From Shewanella algae (GTDB lineage Bacteria; Pseudomonadota; Gammaproteobacteria; Enterobacterales; Shewanellaceae), in NCBI RefSeq assembly GCF_009183365.2, contig NZ_CP068230.1, positions 755,001 to 819,000 of the forward strand: DNA of 64,000 bases, in the 5' to 3' direction. Below are positions 9,067 to 18,516 of this stretch, in pieces (position 1 is the stretch's first letter; each line of letters starts with the position of its first letter). The notes below the pieces were generated by a model, which was given only the letters and a program-made list of their open reading frames with translations, did not search any database and was not told where the DNA came from. The position numbers were made by a program, and so were the translations under genes.

Positions 9067-10269
9067 ATGGAATATGTAAATTTTTTTGTAGGTATGTTGG
9101 CCATTCTTGGCTTGGCACTATTGGCTAACCTTAATAACTGGCGCCAGATAAAAATCCGCTACGTGATACAACTGCTGCTGGTGGAATTGTTGCTGGCTTG
9201 GTTCCTGTTGAACTCTTCTGTTGGGGTGACAATAGTGGGGGGCTTTGCCGCCGCTTTCTCCAAGTTACTGGAGTTTGCCAAGCAAGGGACGGATTTTGTA
9301 TTTGGCAGTGTGACCAATGAGGGGGGATTTACCTTTTTCTTCATGGTGTTGATGCCGATTATTTTCATTTCTGCCTTGATAGGTATATTGCAGTATTTGA
9401 GAGTCCTGCCCTTGATCATCAAGGGGATAGGTATCTGTCTCAGTAAGATTAACGGTATGGGAAAGTTGGAGTCATTCAATGCCGTGAGCTCCATGATTGT
9501 GGGCCAGTCAGAGAACTTCATTGCCATCAAGAACCTGGTTCCTCACATGACAGACAAGCAGATGTACACCCTATCTGCCACAGCCATGTCCACAGTATCC
9601 ATGTCGATTGTCGGTTCCTATATGCAGCTTATAGAGCCGCGTTTTGTGGTGACCGCCTTAATACTGAATATGTTCAGTACCTTTGTGGTGCTCAATATTA
9701 TCAACCCCTATGAAGTGGATAATTCGACCACAGACCAACTGATGACTGCCGATAAAAAGAGTAGCGGCAAGGTCAGTTTCTTCGAGATGCTGGGGGAATA
9801 TATCATTGCCGGTTTTACCGTTGCCGTCATAGTCGCGGCCATGTTGATTGGCTTTATCGCCCTGATTGCCTTGGTCAACTATCTGTTTGAGGTGGTGTTC
9901 GGTATCAGTTTCCAACAGGTATTGGGTTATGTGTTCTATCCCTTGGCCTGGTTGATAGGTATTCCTGCCAGCGAAGCGATGCAAGCGGGCAGTATCATGG
10001 CCACCAAGTTGGTAACCAATGAGTTTGTCGCCATGATAGATATGAGCAAAATGGTCAAAGAGGGGGCCTTGTCGGCTCATACTACTGGAGTGTTGTCGGT
10101 GTTCCTGGTGTCTTTTGCCAACTTCAGTTCAATTGGAATGATTGCCGGCGCGGTGAAGGCGCTCAGCCCCGAAAAAGGTGCTGTAGTATCCCGCTATGGT
10201 CTCAAACTGGTTTACGGGGCGACTCTGGTCAGCTTATTGTCGGCGGTTATTGCAGGCATCATGCTCTAA
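9067..10269 (+). CDS. NupC/CNT-family nucleoside transporter
   Basis: A 400-residue inner-membrane protein with many hydrophobic helices. It resembles concentrative nucleoside transporters, which import nucleosides with H+ or Na+. The signatures are a Gate-type segment [20 protein letters not shown], the [10 protein letters not shown] motif near residue 150 that lines the nucleoside site in NupC relatives, [12 protein letters not shown], and a C-terminal [12 protein letters not shown]. The start is set at ATG-9067, with AGGTGG 5 bases before it; an in-frame GTG at 9058 sits inside that ribosome site. The adjacent porin may serve as the outer-membrane entry route, but that is only inferred from position. 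Confidence 0.82.
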   Translation: MEYVNFFVGMLAILGLALLANLNNWRQIKIRYVIQLLLVELLLAWFLLNSSVGVTIVGGFAAAFSKLLEFAKQGTDFVFGSVTNEGGFTFFFMVLMPIIFISALIGILQYLRVLPLIIKGIGICLSKINGMGKLESFNAVSSMIVGQSENFIAIKNLVPHMTDKQMYTLSATAMSTVSMSIVGSYMQLIEPRFVVTALILNMFSTFVVLNIINPYEVDNSTTDQLMTADKKSSGKVSFFEMLGEYIIAGFTVAVIVAAMLIGFIALIALVNYLFEVVFGISFQQVLGYVFYPLAWLIGIPASEAMQAGSIMATKLVTNEFVAMIDMSKMVKEGALSAHTTGVLSVFLVSFANFSSIGMIAGAVKALSPEKGAVVSRYGLKLVYGATLVSLLSAVIAGIML

Positions 10270-10271
10270 GC

Positions 10272-10302
10272 AGTGGGGAGCCGAGGCTCCCCCCTGTTTC
10301 TT
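10272..10302 (+). terminator. Hairpin after the nucleoside transporter
   Basis: GGGGAGC, loop CGAG and GCTCCCC are followed by a mixed T-rich stretch (CCTGTTTCTTC). It lies between two convergent genes. Confidence 0.55.
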
Positions 10303-12044
10303 CAAACCGAGTCTGCGGCGGCCGGTAAGCTCTCTAGCGCCCCTGGCGTGTCGGCACATACACGATTGCGGCCACTGTTTTTGGCTTGGTATAGCGCGCG
10401 GTCGGCTCGTTTTACGGCCGCTTCTATCGATTCTGTTGCAATTTCAACCTCAGCCACGCCCAAGCTTATGGTGCAACTTATCCTGTCTCCCGTGTCGGCG
10501 GTTAGCTGCATCGCTTCGACATTGAGGCGCAGCTGCTCGGCTCGCTGCAAGGCTTGGCTTAGGGGGGCTCCCGGCAGCAAGATCACGAACTCTTCACCGC
10601 CGAAGCGGGCCGCCATCTCGGCTCCTTGGCAGTGTTGCTTCAATAATTTGGCCAGGGCGACTATGACCCTGTCGCCCAAGTGATGACCAAAGTTATCGTT
10701 GATCTGCTTGAAACTGTCTATATCCAGAATAAGCACAGAGATAGCCTCGCCATTGCGGCCGGCCAGCTTAAGTTGATAGTCGGCCTCAGAATAGAAATAG
10801 CGCCGGTTATAGAGTTTGGTCAGAGGATCTGTGGCCGCCTGGCGTTTGAGTTCTTCCTGCGAGGCGCGGATATCCTCCAGGATTTTAATCCTGTAGGAGA
10901 TGATAAATGCCAGGGTCAGGGCTTCCAGCATAATACCTATGCCGACCCCGTGGCTGCTGAGATAGCTCGGAGAGATCAAGCCCTTGTAGAAGAGCACGGC
11001 TATGCCGTTGAAGATCACGAAGAAGCTGTGGCCCACCAGAAAGTACTTCACCAGGGGGTTGCCCTTGCGATAGAGGGAGATACTCACAGAGAAGGTCACC
11101 AGCATCATGAGTGCAGCCAGGCTGCTGGCGGGTTTGAGTGCCGCAGAGATATCAAATAAGCCCCAGAACAGGGTCGCCAGCAGTAACAGCAACATCAGCT
11201 GCAACGCCTTGTGCTCTGTGGGGTAGAACTGCCTGGTCTCGAAGATGGCCGTCATAAACAGCAGCAGGAAAATCGGCATGGTGATCAGCGACAGATTGAG
11301 CATGAAGACGCTCGAGCCGTAGGCGTTGAACACGCTGGCAACTAGACCATAGGATAAGGCTATCCACACCAGACCCGAGATCAGATACAACGAATAGTAG
11401 ATGTTCTCTTTCTTACTGGTGGCGAAATACAGCAGGCAGTTGTAGAACACCAGTGCCAGCAACATGCCCACCATAAGTGCAATATCATAGTGAGTGCTCA
11501 CCAGGGCCCGCCGCGAGTTTTCCTCATCCATCAGTGTCATGGCAAACCATTGATGGGAGTAGGCGTGGCTACGAATATACAGGGTTGTTATCTGATCTGG
11601 GGCCAGCTTCAATGGGTAGACGCCTGTACCCCGATACATGAGTGGGTTGTCGGCGGCCTGTTCGAGATCCAACTGCTCGTGTCGTTGCAGTTGTTGGCCG
11701 CTTTCCTCATATATGTCGATTTGCTGCACATGGTAAGCATGGGGCAGGTGTAAAAACAGCGGCTTTTCCTGCGAGAGCTTATTGTGCAGTATCAGCTTGA
11801 ACCAAGTGACCCTGGCATTGGTGCCCAAGGTGGTGACATTATTGGTTACGCCGAAAGGCTTCTGGCTTGCCTGCTCAAAACCGAGGCTCTGGCTGTCATC
11901 AACAAAATAGCCGATTTTGAATTCATCAAGTGCGACGTTGCTTTGTTCTATGTCAACAATGGGAAGCTTAACCTGCTCTAATGCAAATAGTTTTAGGCTG
12001 GTTAGCAGCAAAAACAAGCACAGCAACGCATATCTCAATTCCAT
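10302..12044 (-). CDS. Membrane diguanylate cyclase (7TMR-DISM plus GGDEF)
   Basis: A 580-residue sensor. A signal or anchor (YALLCLFLLLTSLKLFA) is followed by an extracytoplasmic 7TMR-DISM beta-sandwich domain (about 25-175), seven transmembrane helices (about 185-385), a short coiled linker, and a GGDEF domain (about 410-565). The active-site loop is GGEEF at 482-486, so it should make cyclic di-GMP from two GTP. The inhibitory I-site (RxxD, five residues before GGEEF) reads QGAE here, so product inhibition is probably lost. The ligand of the sensor domain is unknown; carbohydrate-like folds are typical. It stands alone between convergent and divergent neighbours. Confidence 0.88.
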   Translation of the reverse strand: MELRYALLCLFLLLTSLKLFALEQVKLPIVDIEQSNVALDEFKIGYFVDDSQSLGFEQASQKPFGVTNNVTTLGTNARVTWFKLILHNKLSQEKPLFLHLPHAYHVQQIDIYEESGQQLQRHEQLDLEQAADNPLMYRGTGVYPLKLAPDQITTLYIRSHAYSHQWFAMTLMDEENSRRALVSTHYDIALMVGMLLALVFYNCLLYFATSKKENIYYSLYLISGLVWIALSYGLVASVFNAYGSSVFMLNLSLITMPIFLLLFMTAIFETRQFYPTEHKALQLMLLLLLATLFWGLFDISAALKPASSLAALMMLVTFSVSISLYRKGNPLVKYFLVGHSFFVIFNGIAVLFYKGLISPSYLSSHGVGIGIMLEALTLAFIISYRIKILEDIRASQEELKRQAATDPLTKLYNRRYFYSEADYQLKLAGRNGEAISVLILDIDSFKQINDNFGHHLGDRVIVALAKLLKQHCQGAEMAARFGGEEFVILLPGAPLSQALQRAEQLRLNVEAMQLTADTGDRISCTISLGVAEVEIATESIEAAVKRADRALYQAKNSGRNRVCADTPGALESLPAAADSV

Positions 12045-12162
12045 TCAGGTATCCATCTTCCCTGGCGCCGGCATGTCCAGGCGCCTCTTTATTGCTCAAT
12101 GGTACCCAAGGATAAAAAGTGTCGCCAGCAATACCATGCGACATGCGGTTTATCGCAGACAA

Positions 12163-12606
12163 TTATTGACGTTGATCTTTCGGTGAATCCATTACCACCA
12201 TGGTGGTGATGGATTTGACTTGAGGATATTCTCCGAGGACTTCGGCATGAAAACGTTTATAACTGCTGAGATCTTTGGTCTCGACCCGCAACAGGTATTC
12301 GTTGGCGCCTGTGATATTGTGGCACTCGATCACTTCTTTGGCGTAGCGGATATGCTCTTCAAAGCCCAACTGGGATTGTTTACTGTGACTGTTGAGGCCT
12401 ATGGCGACGTAAGCAATAAAACCTATGTTCAGTTGGCTCTTGTCCAATACGGCCCGGTAGCCCTTGATCAGTTTTTTTCGCTCCAGTTCCTGTACCCGCC
12501 TCAGGGTGGCAGAGGGAGATAATCCCACCCGCTCGGCCAGCTCGACATTGGAGATCCGGCCATCACTCTGTAGCCCTTGCAATATTCTTTCGTCAAATCT
12601 ATCCAT
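12163..12606 (-). CDS. Lrp/AsnC-family transcriptional regulator
   Basis: A 147-residue amino-acid-responsive regulator. An N-terminal winged HTH (MDRFDERILQGLQSDGRIS, then LAERVGLSPSATLRRVQELE) is joined to a C-terminal RAM ligand-binding domain that has GANEYLLRVETKD. I start at ATG-12606, where homology begins; an upstream in-frame codon adds a non-conserved leader. It is divergent from a LysE-family exporter with 108 bases between them, the classic arrangement in which the regulator controls amino-acid export. A long inverted repeat lies in that gap. Confidence 0.88.
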   Translation of the reverse strand: MDRFDERILQGLQSDGRISNVELAERVGLSPSATLRRVQELERKKLIKGYRAVLDKSQLNIGFIAYVAIGLNSHSKQSQLGFEEHIRYAKEVIECHNITGANEYLLRVETKDLSSYKRFHAEVLGEYPQVKSITTMVVMDSPKDQRQ

Positions 12607-12613
12607 GGTGATG

Positions 12614-12658
12614 TTTTGTTGCTTAATTTTCACTTTAAGAGCAAATATAAGCACAAAA
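12614..12658. promoter_or_regulatory. Candidate operator between the lrp-like and lysE-like genes
   Basis: The arms TTTTGTTGCTTAATTTT and AAATATAAGCACAAAA form an imperfect inverted repeat, with a 12-base centre, in the divergent promoter region. AT-rich inverted sites of this kind are bound by Lrp/AsnC proteins. The assignment to this regulator is inference. Confidence 0.5.
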
Positions 12659-12714
12659 TTGCGTCCCAATCCATCTAGTATTTGCTGACTGTTTATTTCA
12701 GGAGTAAAGCAAGA

Positions 12715-13299
12715 ATGGAGCCTAATTTGCTATGGCCTTTGGTGATGTTTGCCTTTGTTTCAACCGTGACCCCAGGGCCCAACAACATCATGTTGATGAC
12801 TTCAGGTGCCAATGTGGGTTTTGTTCGCACCTTACCGCATATGCTGGGGATAGTGCTGGGGTTCAGCCTGATGCTGTTGTTGGTGGGGATCGGCGTGACC
12901 GGCTTGTTTCAGGCCTATCCTTGGTTGCACCAGTTACTGAGTTTGCTCTGTATTGCTTACATGGTGTATCTGGCGCTGAAAATCGCCTTGAGTCGTCCGG
13001 GAAATACCAATGAAGGTTATCGCAGCATGACCTTTATCCAAGCGACATTGTTTCAGTGGCTCAATCCCAAGGGATGGTCCATGGCGCTGGCTGCGGTGAG
13101 TCTATACAACCCGAGTGCCAGTTGGCAGCAGTTGTTGCTGATCTCTGTAATATTTGCCTTGGTCAATGTCCCGTCTGTCAGTATCTGGACCCTTATCGGC
13201 AAACAGTTGAGTCGCTGGCTGACGGCGCCCAACTACGCCCGTGGTTTTAACCTGTTGATGGGCGGTCTTTTGCTGGCATCCATAGTACCCATGCTCTGA
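12715..13299 (+). CDS. LysE/RhtB-family amino-acid exporter
   Basis: A 194-residue inner-membrane protein with about six hydrophobic helices. The family motif TPGPNNIMLMTSGANVG near residue 20 and LNPKGWSMAL near residue 120 mark the LysE/RhtB translocators, which export amino acids such as lysine, threonine or homoserine. The start ATG-12715 has AGGAG ten bases upstream. The divergent Lrp-type regulator next door probably controls it. The exported amino acid cannot be read from the sequence. Confidence 0.87.
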   Translation: MEPNLLWPLVMFAFVSTVTPGPNNIMLMTSGANVGFVRTLPHMLGIVLGFSLMLLLVGIGVTGLFQAYPWLHQLLSLLCIAYMVYLALKIALSRPGNTNEGYRSMTFIQATLFQWLNPKGWSMALAAVSLYNPSASWQQLLLISVIFALVNVPSVSIWTLIGKQLSRWLTAPNYARGFNLLMGGLLLASIVPML

Positions 13300-13323
13300 T
13301 GTTCGCTTCCATGGCATTAATAT

Positions 13324-13355
13324 GAAAGAAGGCGACCCTGAGTCGCCTTCTTGCT
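13324..13355. terminator. Bidirectional terminator between lysE-like and S9 peptidase genes
   Basis: GAAGGCGAC, loop CCTGA and GTCGCCTTC lie between two convergent stop codons, with A-rich and T-rich flanks. Either transcript could end here. Confidence 0.75.
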
Positions 13356-13375
13356 TGGATGCCGATTATCGGCGA

Positions 13376-15403
13376 TTAACGCGGGCCCGGCTCGGCATAA
13401 TGGGTCATCCAGTCTTTGACCTGGTTATACCAATAGATGGAGTTGTTGGGCTTCATGATCCAGTGGTTCTCATCGGGGAAATAGATCATCCGCGATTCCA
13501 CTCCACGGCTTTGCAGGGTGCGGAACAGCTCAAAACCTTGTCCCACGGGCACCCGGTAGTCCAGCTGACCATGGCTCACCAGCGTCGGGGTATTGAAACC
13601 GGCGGCAAAGTAATGGGGTGAAATCGACTGGTAGATTTCCGGGTTTTCCCAGTAGTGGCCGAAGCGGGTGCTGTGTACGGCGAAGTCGGAAGCCATCTGG
13701 GAGTACATGTCGTACACGGCGGCATGGATCAACAGCGCCTTGAACGGATGTTTCTGCCCGAGGATGATGGAAGTCAGATAGCCGCCGTAGCTGGCACCAC
13801 CGGCCACCATGCGATCGCTGTCGATCCAGCTCTTTTGTTCAAACCAGTCGGCTGCCTTGAGGACATCATCCAGAGACTTGTTTTTCCAGTCCGGGTTGAT
13901 GGCATCGGAAAAGTCCTGGCCGAAGCCGCTGGAACCGTGGAAATTGGGCCAGGCAGTGACATAACCCCAGGAGGCGAAGGTCTGGGCGTTCCAGCGATAG
14001 TGGAAACCATCACTGATGGCGTTGTGTGGGCCGCCGTGTACCAGCATAAACAGCGGGTACTTCTTGCTGCGATCGAAACCCGGTGGGTAGTGCACCCACA
14101 TCTGGATATCCTGGTTGTTGTAACCCTTGTAGGTCACAGACTCATAGCTGCCCAGATCCACATCCTTGAGCAGTTCGTCATTGAACTGCTCCAGCCTTTG
14201 GCCCTTGCCGTTCTTGGGATTGATCGCCAGCAGTCGCGCCGGATAAAGGAAGCTGTCGTTGAGGGCAATCAGAGTACCTTTCTTGCCTATCTGCGGCTGA
14301 CCATAGTTGGTGTCCTTGGTGATCGCCTTCACTTTGCCGCTCTTGGCATCGATATGATAGATACGGCTGGTGGCGGCATCATCAATGGCGGCGTAGAAGC
14401 CTTTGCCATCCGGCGTCCAACTGAACTGAGACACAGATCTGTCCCAATTGGCGGTCAGGGTCTTGAGCTTACGGCTGTGGATATCCAGCAGCATCAGCCT
14501 GGAGGTGTCGGCATAGAAACCCGGGATCTTCTGGCGAGTGAAGGCCAGCGTCTTGCCGTCGGGGCTGAAGCTTGGGCGGCTATCGGGCGCTTCGTTGTCC
14601 GGTGTCAGGTTTTCTGCCTTGTCTGCGCCTATCTTGCCGAGGAAGATGTCCAGCTTGGGATCGACCCGGTTGTCGGAACCGTAGGCGTTGAAGGCGATCA
14701 GTTTCTCATCGGCAGAAACATCATAGCTGCCGGCACTTTGACTCGAACGAGGCAGCTCATGGCCCAGCGTTTGAGTAATGGCTTCTATCTCGCCTCCCTT
14801 GGCGGAAATTCGGAACACATGCGCCTGACGACGTTCATCCAGCCAGTGATCGAACTGGGCATAGGGCAGGGCATTCCACTGCTTGGCCGAGGTCTTGTTG
14901 TCCTTGTCGGCTTTCAGCTGATCTTGCATCTGCTTCCAGTCCTGCCCGGGGAAGATGTTGCTGATGAAATAAAGATGTTTGCCAACCCATTTGATGCCAT
15001 ACACGCCGGTAGGCACTTCGGTCAGCCGCTGGGCTTCACCCGGGCCATTCATCGGCAGCAGATAGATCTGCCCGGCATCGTCTTCATTACGCTGGCTGAC
15101 AAAGGCCAGAGTGTTGCCATCGGGAGAAAATACCGGGTTGCTCACCTTGAGTCCGGCGGCAGTCAGTGGGCGTTGATGTTTGCCATCGGCATCAAAGTAC
15201 CAAAGTTGGGTCGACCCTTTGTCGGCCTTGACATCATACTCGGTCACGGGGGCGATGATATGCTCGCCGCCGGGCGATACTACCGGGCTGCCGATACGCT
15301 TGAGTTGCCACAATAGCTCAACCGACAAGGGCTTGCCCGGCTCTGCCCACGCCGATGCCAGTGGCATCAAGAGGCAGAGCAACAGAATTCCAACCTTCTT
15401 CAC
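13376..15403 (-). CDS. Secreted S9-family peptidase (prolyl oligopeptidase-like)
   Basis: A 675-residue exported serine peptidase. The signal peptide MKKVGILLLCLLMPLASAWA is followed by a WD40/TolB-like beta-propeller (about 25-420, with repeats such as FSPDGKTLAFTRQ) and a C-terminal alpha/beta hydrolase domain. The catalytic triad is Ser538 in GGASYGGY, Asp615 in HGQLDYRVP and His647 in DENHW. Family members cleave short peptides, often as acylaminoacyl or dipeptidyl peptidases; location in the periplasm is expected. A reverse-strand single gene with no obvious operon partner. Confidence 0.9.
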   Translation of the reverse strand: MKKVGILLLCLLMPLASAWAEPGKPLSVELLWQLKRIGSPVVSPGGEHIIAPVTEYDVKADKGSTQLWYFDADGKHQRPLTAAGLKVSNPVFSPDGNTLAFVSQRNEDDAGQIYLLPMNGPGEAQRLTEVPTGVYGIKWVGKHLYFISNIFPGQDWKQMQDQLKADKDNKTSAKQWNALPYAQFDHWLDERRQAHVFRISAKGGEIEAITQTLGHELPRSSQSAGSYDVSADEKLIAFNAYGSDNRVDPKLDIFLGKIGADKAENLTPDNEAPDSRPSFSPDGKTLAFTRQKIPGFYADTSRLMLLDIHSRKLKTLTANWDRSVSQFSWTPDGKGFYAAIDDAATSRIYHIDAKSGKVKAITKDTNYGQPQIGKKGTLIALNDSFLYPARLLAINPKNGKGQRLEQFNDELLKDVDLGSYESVTYKGYNNQDIQMWVHYPPGFDRSKKYPLFMLVHGGPHNAISDGFHYRWNAQTFASWGYVTAWPNFHGSSGFGQDFSDAINPDWKNKSLDDVLKAADWFEQKSWIDSDRMVAGGASYGGYLTSIILGQKHPFKALLIHAAVYDMYSQMASDFAVHSTRFGHYWENPEIYQSISPHYFAAGFNTPTLVSHGQLDYRVPVGQGFELFRTLQSRGVESRMIYFPDENHWIMKPNNSIYWYNQVKDWMTHYAEPGPR

Positions 15404-15706
15404 GGAAAGTCTCCTTTAGATACAGATAGTTATTATATTTGGCAGCGAAGGCTGCCTCGGGAGTATATCCCCGGATGATGAAAACAAGCTTATCCGGGCA
15501 CGGTTTGATGGGATTATTTTGTGTAACTTTCTGTTAGCGATCGTACGGTATCGTGCGAAATTTGGCCGTTTTGTATGGGGTTAAGTCAGGTTATTTATAA
15601 TCAGAGGCTATAAAGAATAATAACTTAATATTTTGTCGTGCTTAAACTAGCGCTTATTATGCGGTAGATTCTCTCTTCATATACCGTTTCCCGTATAAGG
15701 TTCCAT
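15404..15706. other. Divergent promoter region between S9 peptidase and tcyP
   Basis: About 300 bases without a gene. At 15541-15558 the related heptamers TCGTACG and TCGTGCG lie as a close direct repeat. The stretch at 15590-15660 is AT-rich and is the likeliest place for the tcyP promoter. No named operator was recognised. Confidence 0.4.
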
Positions 15707-17074
15707 ATGTCTATTGCAGTTATCGCATCCATTGCGGTATTTCTCGGCGTTCTGTTTATTCTGTTTCACCAACAGCAAAAAGAGCACAAATTATCCCGGC
15801 TGGTGCTGATCGGTTTAATCCTCGGCAGTGCCTATGGTTTCCTGATGCAGTCTTACTTTGGCGTGGACAGCCCGGTCACTGCAGAGGCGCTCAGTTGGAT
15901 AGCCATAGTCGGTGGTGGCTATGTGGCCTTGCTGAAGATGGTGATCATGCCCTTGGTGTTGGTGTCCATGGTAGCGGCAGTGGTCAAGTTGGATAAGGGC
16001 GGCTCGCTCGGCAAGATCTCCTCCCTGACCATATTTATTTTGATGGCGACCACGGCCGTAGCGGCTTTGATAGGTATTCTGGTCACTTCCATCTCAGGGA
16101 TTTCTGCCGAGGGGCTGATAGCCGGTAGCCGGGAAACGGCGCAAATGGCGGTATTGGATACCAAGGCGGCTTCGATTGCCGATCTGACTGTACCGCAAAT
16201 GCTGCTGAGCTTTATTCCGGTAAATCCTTTTGCCGATCTGGCTGGTACCCGTTCCACTTCCATCATTGCCGTGGTGATTTTTGGTATCCTCCTCGGGATA
16301 GCGGCCCGCAAAGTGATGCATGAGAAAGAGCAACTGGAATCCCCTATACGAACCTTTGTTGAAGGTGCGCAGGCGATTGTTATGCGCCTGGTGAAGATGA
16401 TTATGGCGCTGACTCCCTATGGTATTGCCGCGCTAATGGCCAAGGTGGTCGCCTCTTCCAGCGCTGCCGACATGCTCAACCTGTTGGGCTTTATTCTGGC
16501 GTCTTACGTCGCCATCCTACTGATGTTTGTTGTTCACGGCATGCTGGTGGCTATGGTAGGCGTTAGCCCGCTGGACTACTTCCGTAAAATTTGGCCCGTG
16601 CTGACCTTTGCCTTCTCGTCGCGCAGTTCGGCGGCGACTATTCCATTGAATGTCGAGGCTCAGGTGACCCAGCTGAATGTGCCGCCGGCCATTGCCAATC
16701 TGGCGGCCTCGTTCGGTGCCACTATCGGTCAGAACGGCTGCGCCGGTATCTATCCTGCCATGTTGGCTGTCATGGTGGCGCCCAGCATGGGCATAGATCC
16801 ACTGGACTTGCATTTCATGCTGTCCTTGATTGCCATAGTGACCATCAGCTCCTTCGGGATAGCCGGTGTCGGTGGCGGTGCAACATTTGCGGCGCTGATC
16901 GTCCTGCCTGCCATGGGGCTGCCGGTGGCCATTGTGGCGCTGCTGATCTCCATCGAGCCGCTGATTGATATGGCGCGTACCGCCTTGAACGTATCCGGCT
17001 CCATGACCGCAGGTACCATGACCAGTCGGCTATTGAAGCAAACCACGGAAAACCAGACGGCCGAGCAGCAGTAA
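15707..17074 (+). CDS. tcyP: L-cystine/cation symporter TcyP
   Basis: A 455-residue SDF-family (dicarboxylate/amino-acid:cation symporter) membrane protein. The N-terminal layout and LLKMVIMPLVLVSMVAAVV match the YdjN/TcyP branch, which imports L-cystine. Other landmarks are the serine-rich re-entrant loop TFAFSSRSSAATIPLN, QNGCAGIYPAMLAVMVAP and the C-terminal NVSGSMTAG. ATG-15707 has TAAGG six bases upstream. It stands alone and is followed by a strong terminator. In enterobacteria this gene answers to sulfur limitation; no CysB site was identified here. Confidence 0.85.
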   Translation: MSIAVIASIAVFLGVLFILFHQQQKEHKLSRLVLIGLILGSAYGFLMQSYFGVDSPVTAEALSWIAIVGGGYVALLKMVIMPLVLVSMVAAVVKLDKGGSLGKISSLTIFILMATTAVAALIGILVTSISGISAEGLIAGSRETAQMAVLDTKAASIADLTVPQMLLSFIPVNPFADLAGTRSTSIIAVVIFGILLGIAARKVMHEKEQLESPIRTFVEGAQAIVMRLVKMIMALTPYGIAALMAKVVASSSAADMLNLLGFILASYVAILLMFVVHGMLVAMVGVSPLDYFRKIWPVLTFAFSSRSSAATIPLNVEAQVTQLNVPPAIANLAASFGATIGQNGCAGIYPAMLAVMVAPSMGIDPLDLHFMLSLIAIVTISSFGIAGVGGGATFAALIVLPAMGLPVAIVALLISIEPLIDMARTALNVSGSMTAGTMTSRLLKQTTENQTAEQQ

Positions 17075-17096
17075 GTTGCCCCGGCTAACGGCTTGA

Positions 17097-17124
17097 GAAA
17101 AAGGATGCTGCGGCATCCTTTTTT
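17097..17124 (+). terminator. Rho-independent terminator of tcyP
   Basis: GGATGC, a short loop and GCATCC, flanked by A5 and T6 runs, lie 23 bases after the stop codon. Confidence 0.85.
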
Positions 17125-17214
17125 AGATTGGCACGGGTAATGAAAATCTTACTTAAAAAGGAAATTAACCCGCATCCGCTTATGGAAATGGCATTTAAAA
17201 TTAATATCTTATAG

Positions 17215-18516
17215 CTAGATTTTTTTAATTATTTTGTTGGCATTCTCAAAAATGGAGTCGGAGATATGCTCTGGAAAGCCCTCCGGTAGATTCGCCCTTA
17301 CTTGCGAGATTGCCTCAGGTAACGCACCTTTCATTTCATCCATTATTCTTTGCATCTTATCCTGACTAAAATTCACAGCTTTCGCAGTATCTAAAAAGTG
17401 ACGAGGCAGGATTTTATTGATTTCATACTTCTTGCCTTTTGTGGCTTTTAATCCCATAGCGAGCTTAAGTTGTCTAATATTGAGTCCTTTTCCTCCCAGT
17501 AATGGGTAGGCTGAAAGAATGTCGTAGAATGGAGTGAGTCGATAGCTACCTCCTCTATCAATATAGATAGAAAAGTTTTTAGCATGTCCATCCGTAGCCC
17601 CAATGATCCATTGAAATACCTGGAATCTCATGAAGTTATATCGATCTTCAAGTGCATTACTTGAGCCCATTAATAACTTCATGATCTGTTCTATGCCTGG
17701 ACCACCTTGAGATTCATATTTGATGGATGATGGCATACCAAACACTTGGCAAATATCTTCTTGAGGTAAGCGTAGCAAGCCTGCTCTGTCTTTTGTCCAG
17801 CGTCGATCAAATCGTTCTACAGCTAAAGCTTTAAGGTTGTCTGTTTTGATTATATTGACGCTGGGAACTGCGAATCCCAGCGCTTTAGCTAGCTCAATGC
17901 AAAGATATTCATTTTCTACGCTATCTTTGAGATCCAGTGTCGCGTTAGCTTGTGGTATTTCGCCTATTGGCAGCTTGATAATGTGAGTGGTTGGGGTGTT
18001 TCCTTTCGGTATACACCATTGTCCATCAATGAATAAGAGTGCGGTTTTTTCTTGAGCACCTGCCACTGAGATCCTAAAGTCTTCTTCCTCTTTGAGCATC
18101 CCGAGGGGAATATCAGACTTGTATGCAGAAAGAACGGCTTCTAGTTTCTTATTATCCAATATTTCGTAGCTGAGTGGCTCTTTTTTATAGGGGTGTTCGG
18201 GAGGAAATAGTGCAATAGCGCCAACACTATCCTTTCCAATTTCTTTCAAGAGATCAAATGGTTGTTTGGACGAGGCTTTGTACCTTGCAACGATCCTATC
18301 TCTGACTTGTGGGCTGTCTGGTAAGAGGTTGTCAAAATAGTTGATAACGGCATCGGAAGTGATAGTCGGTAATTGAAGCCTCAAAGACAATGACAGTGGG
18401 CGAGTCATTGCATTGGTTATCCAGTCCTTATCATATTGAAAAGTGTGAGCGCCGTTCTTATGCTTCGCCAAGGTGCCAACAAGTTCACCATTCATGTATG
18501 CTATTAGCTTTTGCAT
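17215..18516 (-). CDS. hipA: Type II toxin HipA (serine/threonine kinase)
   Basis: A 433-residue kinase toxin of the phosphatidylinositol 3/4-kinase fold. In E. coli HipA phosphorylates glutamyl-tRNA synthetase and induces dormancy. The key residues sit at the same numbers as in E. coli: autophosphorylated Ser150 in the P-loop (RISVAGAQEKTAL), catalytic Asp309 in GATDGHAKNF, and metal-binding Asp332 in PFYDILSAYP. All are intact, so the toxin is probably active. Its ATG shares one base with the hipB stop (TAATG), so translation is coupled; an in-frame start two codons earlier is possible. Base composition is more AT-rich than the neighbours, consistent with acquisition. Confidence 0.93.
   Translation of the reverse strand: MQKLIAYMNGELVGTLAKHKNGAHTFQYDKDWITNAMTRPLSLSLRLQLPTITSDAVINYFDNLLPDSPQVRDRIVARYKASSKQPFDLLKEIGKDSVGAIALFPPEHPYKKEPLSYEILDNKKLEAVLSAYKSDIPLGMLKEEEDFRISVAGAQEKTALLFIDGQWCIPKGNTPTTHIIKLPIGEIPQANATLDLKDSVENEYLCIELAKALGFAVPSVNIIKTDNLKALAVERFDRRWTKDRAGLLRLPQEDICQVFGMPSSIKYESQGGPGIEQIMKLLMGSSNALEDRYNFMRFQVFQWIIGATDGHAKNFSIYIDRGGSYRLTPFYDILSAYPLLGGKGLNIRQLKLAMGLKATKGKKYEINKILPRHFLDTAKAVNFSQDKMQRIMDEMKGALPEAISQVRANLPEGFPEHISDSIFENANKIIKKI

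Noticed and set aside
13655..15316. 553-codon open frame opposite the S9 peptidase gene
   Set aside because: It is antisense to a gene with signal peptide, propeller and catalytic triad; the codon pattern explains the long frame.
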